A DNA stretch of 10,883 nt, taken from Scatosoma sp964504025 (lineage in GTDB: Bacteria; Bacillota; Clostridia; Christensenellales; Borkfalkiaceae). A program made the position numbers and the translations under genes. Of the stretch, positions 7,517 to 10,883 are shown piece after piece (positions within the stretch are counted from its first letter, which is position 1; each line of letters opens with the position of its first letter). The stretch lies in NCBI GenBank assembly GCA_964504025.1, contig CAZDCO010000041.1, forward strand, positions 1 through 10,883, in the 5' to 3' direction. The notes under the pieces were generated by a model that had not been told where the DNA came from, did not search any database, and saw only the letters and a list, made by a program, of their open reading frames with translations.

Positions 7517-8386
7517 ATGCGTTATATTTCTACGGCAATCGGATATTTCAGAAAGATAGACGACGATAAGCAAATTATCAAAATTTTGAAAGACGGCGGT
7601 TTTACGGCGTACGATTTCGGTATGTGCTCTAAGGCAGGCTTGGCAATGGTAGAAGCGGACGACTATTTGGAACGCGCACGCGAATTGCGTGCCTACGCCG
7701 ATTCGATCGGTATCGTTTGCAATCAGTCGCACGCACCCTTCCCTTCGGCGATCCCCGGCGACGAGGCGTTCAACGCCGATATGCAAAAGAAACTTTGCCG
7801 CGCGATCGAGATCAGCGGCGTGCTCGGTGCGAAAATTTGCGTTGTGCACCCCTGCCACGAATATACGGCGGAGGAGAACGCGGAAATGTACCGCGGCTTG
7901 GTGGAAACGGCAAAGCGCGCGAACGTGAAAGTCGCTTGCGAAAACTTGTGGAGTTGGGTGGAAAATCCGACGGCGGAGCGTATCGCGGCGAAAGCGGCTT
8001 GTTCGCACCACGACGATTTCGTAAAACACATGCAGCTGTTGAAAGCGATCGATAAGGACGTGTTCGTGGCTTGCGTGGATATCGGACACGCGCAAATGAA
8101 CGGTTTGGGCACGTCGGCGGCGGAGATGATCGAAGCCCTCGGCGACTGCGTGGGGTGTATTCACCTGCACGATACCGATTGCGTGCACGATAACCACCAT
8201 ATTCCCTTTGCGTGCAGTATCGATTACGAGCCCGTGATCGCGGCGTTGCGTAAAATCGGGTATCAAGGGGACGTTACGTTGGAAACGGACTACTTCCACG
8301 GCAACCTGCCCAAGGAATTGTTGCCTGCTTCGGCGGCGTACGCGGCGGCGGTGGCGAGCTATTTCAAAATGCGCCTTGAAAAATAA
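7517..8386 (+). CDS. Sugar phosphate isomerase/epimerase family protein, copy 2 (TIM barrel)
   Basis: A 289-residue paralogue of the gene before it, 25 bases downstream on the same strand. It keeps the putative metal ligands: Glu142 (ACENLW), Asp188 (CVDIGHAQM), His218 (CIHLHD) and Glu256 (VTLETD). The N-terminal 100 residues differ from copy 1 at about 19 positions. The most variable part lies at about 122-160, between YTAEEN and AACSHHDDF, where copy 2 has WVENPTAERIAAK and copy 1 has WEAGSPTATP. Copy 2 also has the unusual HDNHHIPFACSID in place of the common glycine-containing loop. These differences suggest the copies diverged in substrate range, which is inference. GAGGT eight bases upstream serves the ATG. 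No clear terminator follows before the infC promoter, so some transcripts may run on into infC. Confidence 0.88.
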   Translation: MRYISTAIGYFRKIDDDKQIIKILKDGGFTAYDFGMCSKAGLAMVEADDYLERARELRAYADSIGIVCNQSHAPFPSAIPGDEAFNADMQKKLCRAIEISGVLGAKICVVHPCHEYTAEENAEMYRGLVETAKRANVKVACENLWSWVENPTAERIAAKAACSHHDDFVKHMQLLKAIDKDVFVACVDIGHAQMNGLGTSAAEMIEALGDCVGCIHLHDTDCVHDNHHIPFACSIDYEPVIAALRKIGYQGDVTLETDYFHGNLPKELLPASAAYAAAVASYFKMRLEK

Positions 8387-8416
8387 AAAAAATTTGTAAA
8401 AACCGTTAAAAAACGC

Positions 8417-8446
8417 TTGACTTGTCGGGTACGGATATGATAAGAT
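8417..8446 (+). promoter_or_regulatory. infC operon promoter (sigma-A type, extended -10)
   Basis: -35 TTGACT (8417-8422), an 18-base spacer, and -10 TAAGAT (8441-8446) preceded by TGA, which gives the TGn extended -10 element. The predicted start is near 8453, leaving a leader of about 135 bases before infC. Confidence 0.82.
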
Positions 8447-8534
8447 AATTAAGCAAAGCAGGAGTGACCCTTCTCGCCGTGCGGTAATATCGGTACGGCT
8501 CGATAGTTTCAAAGTGTTTACACGGAGAGAAATC

Positions 8535-8570
8535 ACGGGTTGTTTTTGCGAGCAACCCGTTTATTATTTT
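8535..8570 (+). terminator. Attenuator terminator in infC leader
   Basis: ACGGGTTG (8535-8542) and CAACCCGT (8553-8560) form a perfect 8-bp stem, followed by the T-rich tail TTATTATTTT. It stands just before the infC ribosome binding site, within the leader, as expected for an attenuator. Confidence 0.8.
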
Positions 8571-8573
8571 GCG

Positions 8574-8579
8574 AGAGGT
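8574..8579 (+). promoter_or_regulatory. infC ribosome binding site
   Basis: AGAGGT lies eight bases before the ATT at 8588. There is no ATG, GTG or TTG start at this distance. The site therefore supports the rare ATT start of infC. Confidence 0.8.
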
Positions 8580-8587
8580 ACACTACC

Positions 8588-9097
8588 ATTAAAGACCAGC
8601 ATCAAATCAACGAAAACATTCGCGATAAGGAAGTGCGCGTCATTTCCGAAAACGGCGATCAGCTCGGTATCATGAGCGCGACGGAAGCGTTGCGTCTTGC
8701 CGAAGAGGAAAATTTAGACTTGGTTAAAATTTCTCCCAACGCCGTACCGCCCGTTTGCAAAATCATGAATTACGGAAAATTCAAATTTGAGCAGGCGAAA
8801 CGCGAAAAGGAAAACCGCAAAAACCAAAAAATCGTAGAGTTGAAAGAGATCTATCTGTCTATGACGATCGACGTCGGCGATATGAACGTGAAAGCGAAAA
8901 AGACGTTGGAAATTTTAGCGGACGGCAACAAAGTCAAGGTTTCTATCCGTATGCGCGGTAGACAAATGGCGCACTCGGCAATGGGGTTGGACGTAATGCG
9001 TCGCTTCTTCGATATGCTGGGCGGCAAAGCGGTTATGGATAAAGAACCCAAGACGGAAGGCAGAAACATTTTGATGATTCTCGCCCCGGCGAAATAA
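8588..9097 (+). CDS. infC: Translation initiation factor IF-3, ATT start
   Basis: IF3 binds the 30S subunit, prevents early joining of 50S and checks start codon and initiator tRNA. From the ATT codon the protein has 169 residues, a normal length. The N-domain begins KDQHQINENIRDKEVRVI. The linker-side signature KIMNYGKFKFEQAKREKE is at 58-74, and the C-domain contains KVKVSIRMRGRQMAH (115-129) and ends NILMILAPAK. The first residues match where IF3 normally begins, and AGAGGT stands eight bases upstream of ATT. An in-frame TTG at 8540 would add 16 residues unlike IF3, encoded by the terminator stem, and is rejected. Use of AUU by infC is known from E. coli, where IF3 represses its own translation by rejecting non-standard starts; the same feedback is likely here. 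It is first in the infC-rpmI-rplT operon. Confidence 0.96.
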   Translation: MKDQHQINENIRDKEVRVISENGDQLGIMSATEALRLAEEENLDLVKISPNAVPPVCKIMNYGKFKFEQAKREKENRKNQKIVELKEIYLSMTIDVGDMNVKAKKTLEILADGNKVKVSIRMRGRQMAHSAMGLDVMRRFFDMLGGKAVMDKEPKTEGRNILMILAPAK

Positions 9098-9118
9098 GCA
9101 CGGATGCGTAGCGGACAA

Positions 9119-9134
9119 GCTTTGGAAACAAAGC
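9119..9134 (+). promoter_or_regulatory. GAAA-loop hairpin between infC and rpmI
   Basis: GCTTTG and CAAAGC form a perfect 6-bp stem closed by a GAAA tetraloop, in the 79-base gap between infC and rpmI. No T tract follows, so it is not a terminator. It might be a mRNA processing or stability element, or part of a ribosomal protein binding site; the role is not known from the sequence. Confidence 0.5.
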
Positions 9135-9176
9135 CCGATATATAAAATCAGGTAAAAAAAATCGGAGGATAAAGAT

Positions 9177-9377
9177 ATGCCTAAACAGAAAACACATAGC
9201 AGCACGAAAAAGCGTTTTTGGCTTACTGGTTCGGGAAAAGTAAATCGTTCCCACAGCGGTAAAAACCACAAAGCGGAAACGAAGAACAGAAAGAGAAAGA
9301 GAAATTTGCGTCAAATCACGCTTGTTTCCAGCACGCAAGAGAGCACCGTGAAGAGCATGATGCCCTACAAGAAATAA
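9177..9377 (+). CDS. rpmI: 50S ribosomal protein L35 (bL35)
   Basis: A 66-residue, very basic protein of the large ribosomal subunit, of the standard length. It starts MPKQKTHSSTKKRF and carries the family's GSGKVNRSHSGKNH region followed by a basic run (KNRKRKRNLR) and a C-terminal SMMPYKK. GGAGG stands eight bases before the ATG. It lies between infC and rplT, the universal order for this operon, and shares their leader control. Confidence 0.97.
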   Translation: MPKQKTHSSTKKRFWLTGSGKVNRSHSGKNHKAETKNRKRKRNLRQITLVSSTQESTVKSMMPYKK

Positions 9378-9395
9378 GAAAGGAGACGAAAGAAT

Positions 9396-9746
9396 ATGCG
9401 TATTAAGAGAGCAGTGAACGCGGTTAAGAAGCGTAGAAAAATTTTGAAGCTTGCCAAGGGTTACTACGGCAACAAGAGCAAATCGTATAGAATCGCTCGC
9501 GAAGCGGTTATGAAGTCCCTCAACTATGCTTACGTTGGCAGAAGATTGAGAAAGAGAGATTTCCGTCGTCTTTGGATCGCGAGAATCAACGCGGCTGCAA
9601 GACAAAACGGTTTGTCTTACAGCAAGCTTATGCACGGCTTGAATGTTGCAGGTATCAACCTCAACAGAAAGGTGCTTGCGGACTTGGCTGTAAACGACGC
9701 GGCGGCATTTACGCAGCTCGTAGAAAAAGCGAAAGCAGCGCTTTAA
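9396..9746 (+). CDS. rplT: 50S ribosomal protein L20 (bL20)
   Basis: A 116-residue basic protein that binds 23S rRNA early in 50S assembly; length is normal. The N-terminal tail is rich in Lys and Arg (VKKRRKILKLAKGYYGNKSKSYRIA), then RRLRKRDFRRLWIARINAAAR (about 49-69) and GLSYSKLMHGLNVAGINLNRKVLADLA (about 72-98) give the globular RNA-binding domain. AAAGGAG is upstream of the ATG, 18 bases after the rpmI stop. L20 is the likely repressor of this operon through the infC leader, as known in Bacillus. It is followed by a strong terminator. Confidence 0.98.
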   Translation: MRIKRAVNAVKKRRKILKLAKGYYGNKSKSYRIAREAVMKSLNYAYVGRRLRKRDFRRLWIARINAAARQNGLSYSKLMHGLNVAGINLNRKVLADLAVNDAAAFTQLVEKAKAAL

Positions 9747-9759
9747 GCGTACTATAAGG

Positions 9760-9803
9760 ACGGGAAGCCTTTTTTGTTGAAAAAAGGCTTTTCCCGTTTT
9801 TTT
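9760..9803 (+). terminator. Intrinsic terminator after rplT
   Basis: A 16-bp stem (9760-9775 with 9780-9797, with a two-base bulge on the 3' side) closes a GTTG loop and runs into a tract of T to 9803. It lies 13 bases after the rplT stop and only seven bases before the ATG of the next gene. Confidence 0.92.
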
Positions 9804-9810
9804 AACGAAT

Positions 9811-10569
9811 ATGGTTTTGGTATCGAAAAACAATCCGCTCGTCAAAGAAACGGCACTGTTAAAGGATAAAAAAGCACGAAAAAAACAAGGACTCTTCTTG
9901 GTCGAAGGCGTCAAAATGACGTCGGAGTGTCAACGGAGCGGCTTGGAAATCGAACGCGTTTTTATCTCGGAGGGTAGCGGTTACACAGCCGCCGACGTCG
10001 GCGTGGACGAAGAAAAGACCGTCTACGTGTCGGAGGACGTGTTCCATTTTTTATCGGATGAAAAAACGCCGCAAGGGGTGCTGTGTCGGGTGAAAATTCC
10101 CGTATACCCCTTACGCGCGCCGAAGGGCAGTTGCCTGATCTTGGACGGCGTTGCTGATCCGGGCAATATGGGAACGATTATCCGTACGGCGAACGCGGCA
10201 GGGTACGACGAGCTGTATATCACGGACGGTTGCGTCGATCCGTTTTCCCCGAAAGCCGTTCGGGCGAGTATGAGCGGCGTGTTCTTTACCGCGTTGCGCT
10301 TCGGCACGCGCGAAGAGATTTTATCGGTAATGGACGGTACGCCCGTCGTCGTGGCGGATATGCAAGGCGAAAACGCGTTTACCTTTGCGCCGCCGCAAAA
10401 GTACGCTTTGGCGATCGGTAACGAGGCGAACGGCATTTCCGATGCGTTGCGTTCGGCAGCGTCGCACACGGTGAAAATTCCTATGCGCGCCACGCAGGAA
10501 AGCTTAAACGCGGCGGTTTCCGCCGGAATATTGATGTATCTTTTGAAAAAGGATATGTTTGCAAATTAA
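9811..10569 (+). CDS. TrmH/SpoU-family RNA 2'-O-methyltransferase (YsgA-like)
   Basis: A 252-residue SPOUT-class enzyme that transfers methyl from S-adenosylmethionine to a ribose 2'-O of rRNA or tRNA. An N-terminal substrate-binding part (about 1-100) starts VSKNNPLVKE and contains GLFLVEGVK. The catalytic part shows motif 1 DPGNMGTIIRTANAAG (117-131, Asn119 and Arg125), motif 2 IGNEANGIS (202-210) and motif 3 IPMRATQESLNAAVSAGI (224-240); these form the SAM-binding knot. The final motif usually reads SLNVAVA, here SLNAAVS. Bacillus YsgA, a 23S rRNA methyltransferase, is a close family match by position and type, but the exact target nucleotide cannot be read from sequence. No ribosome binding site is visible before the ATG, and the rplT terminator ends seven bases earlier. 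Expression may rely on readthrough or an unseen promoter. It is 26 bases from the YebC gene. Confidence 0.9.
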   Translation: MVLVSKNNPLVKETALLKDKKARKKQGLFLVEGVKMTSECQRSGLEIERVFISEGSGYTAADVGVDEEKTVYVSEDVFHFLSDEKTPQGVLCRVKIPVYPLRAPKGSCLILDGVADPGNMGTIIRTANAAGYDELYITDGCVDPFSPKAVRASMSGVFFTALRFGTREEILSVMDGTPVVVADMQGENAFTFAPPQKYALAIGNEANGISDALRSAASHTVKIPMRATQESLNAAVSAGILMYLLKKDMFAN

Positions 10570-10595
10570 GAATAAAACAGTAAGGAGCGTTTATT

Positions 10596-10883
10596 ATGTC
10601 AGGACATAGCAAATGGCACAACATACAAGCAAAAAAGGGTAAAGCGGACGCGGCGAAGGGTAGAATCTTCACGAAGATCGGTAGAGAAATCGCGGTAGCG
10701 GCAAAGAGCAACCCCAATCCCGAAACGAATAGCAAACTCGCCGATATTATCGCAAAGGCGAAAGCGGCGAACATGCCGAACGAGAACATTCAACGCAGCA
10801 TCAAAAAAGCTGCCGGCGAAATGAACGGTGCAGACTATAAAGAACTCACCTACGAGGGCTACGGTCCTGCAGGTTCGGCTGTT
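10596..10883 (+). CDS. YebC/PmpR family protein, 3'-truncated
   Basis: The window ends inside this gene, with 96 residues visible of about 240 usual. The start MSGHSKWHNIQAKKGKAD is the family hallmark. It continues with GRIFTKIGREIAVAAK, then ANMPNENIQRSIKKAAGE and YEGYGPAGSAV, all conserved in this family. Members were described as DNA-binding transcription regulators; some are now reported to help translation at difficult sequences. AAGGAG stands eight bases before the ATG, and the gene follows the methyltransferase closely, so they may be co-transcribed. No separate promoter is seen in the 26-base gap. Confidence 0.96.
   Translation, partial: MSGHSKWHNIQAKKGKADAAKGRIFTKIGREIAVAAKSNPNPETNSKLADIIAKAKAANMPNENIQRSIKKAAGEMNGADYKELTYEGYGPAGSAV

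Larger units (their letters stand above)
6625..8386 (+). repeat. Tandem gene duplication (two isomerase copies)
   Basis: The two genes (6625-7491 and 7517-8386) align along their whole length, in the same direction, with only a small length change near the middle. Many differences are at third codon positions, so the duplication is not recent. No flanking transposon ends or short direct repeats were seen. Confidence 0.85.
8453..8587 (+). ncRNA. infC leader, L20-leader-like attenuator
   Basis: In Bacillus the infC-rpmI-rplT operon is repressed by ribosomal protein L20, which binds the leader and causes early termination. The layout here fits. GCCGTGC (8476-8482) pairs with 8493-8499. TTCTC (8471-8475) can pair with GAGAA (8527-8531), and GTGA (8464-8467) with TCAC (8533-8536). 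These long-range pairs use bases at the foot of the terminator stem (8535-8560), so the two folds would compete. ACCC (8467-8470) could also pair with GGGT (8537-8540). Assignment to the L20 leader family comes from gene order and layout, not from a motif match. Confidence 0.6.

Noticed and set aside
8387..8416. Possible terminator after isomerase copy 2
   Set aside because: A-rich stretch with only a four-base CGTT/AACG pairing and no T tract in the needed orientation.
7466..8536. A 356-codon open frame on the minus strand, antisense to isomerase copy 2 (a similar one of 193 codons, 6610-7191, faces copy 1)
   Set aside because: Both are shadows of the paralogous genes: they resemble each other only because the sense genes are duplicates. 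The sense strand has good ribosome binding sites and conserved ligands.
8540..8587. In-frame TTG start for a longer IF3
   Set aside because: It lies in the leader terminator stem, lacks a ribosome binding site, and would add residues unlike IF3. The ATT at 8588 fits length, homology and the AGAGGT site.

Overview
The window is a piece of chromosome from a Bacillota (Firmicutes) genome, most likely an uncultured Clostridia-type bacterium with about balanced base composition. The evidence is a T-box leader in front of thrS, a leucyl-tRNA synthetase without the large leucine-specific insert of the E. coli enzyme, a YtxC-like gene directly upstream of thrS, an infC-rpmI-rplT operon with an attenuator-like leader, and strong GGAGG-type ribosome binding sites. 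I see no phage, insertion sequence, CRISPR, tRNA or rRNA. This is mainly a translation-gene neighbourhood with a few metabolic additions.

Left part (1-3700): the 3' portion of an N-acylglucosamine 2-epimerase family gene runs rightward and ends at a terminator. It converges on leuS (minus strand), which has its own 11-bp terminator hairpin. leuS is driven by a near-consensus promoter (TTGACT-17-TATAAT) and has a short leader with an 8-bp hairpin just ahead of its ribosome binding site.

Centre (3700-8400): a YtxC-like gene runs rightward, followed by a TTGACA-17-TACAAT promoter and a compact T-box leader (specifier ACC, Thr) that controls thrS. Fifteen bases after thrS starts the first of two tandem, closely related TIM-barrel sugar isomerase/epimerase genes. 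No terminator is visible between thrS and this pair, so they are probably transcribed with thrS under T-box control. This insertion between thrS and infC is the most unusual feature of the window.

Right part (8400-10883): a separate promoter drives a leader with alternative hairpins and an intrinsic terminator, then infC, rpmI and rplT (IF3, bL35, bL20). infC starts with the rare codon ATT. A strong terminator follows rplT. A TrmH/SpoU-family RNA methyltransferase gene begins seven bases after that terminator, and a YebC/PmpR gene starts next and runs off the right edge.

I found no clearly new multi-gene system. The best leads are the isomerase pair in a threonine T-box operon, the stripped-down T-box architecture, and the hairpins in the leuS leader and the infC-rpmI gap.
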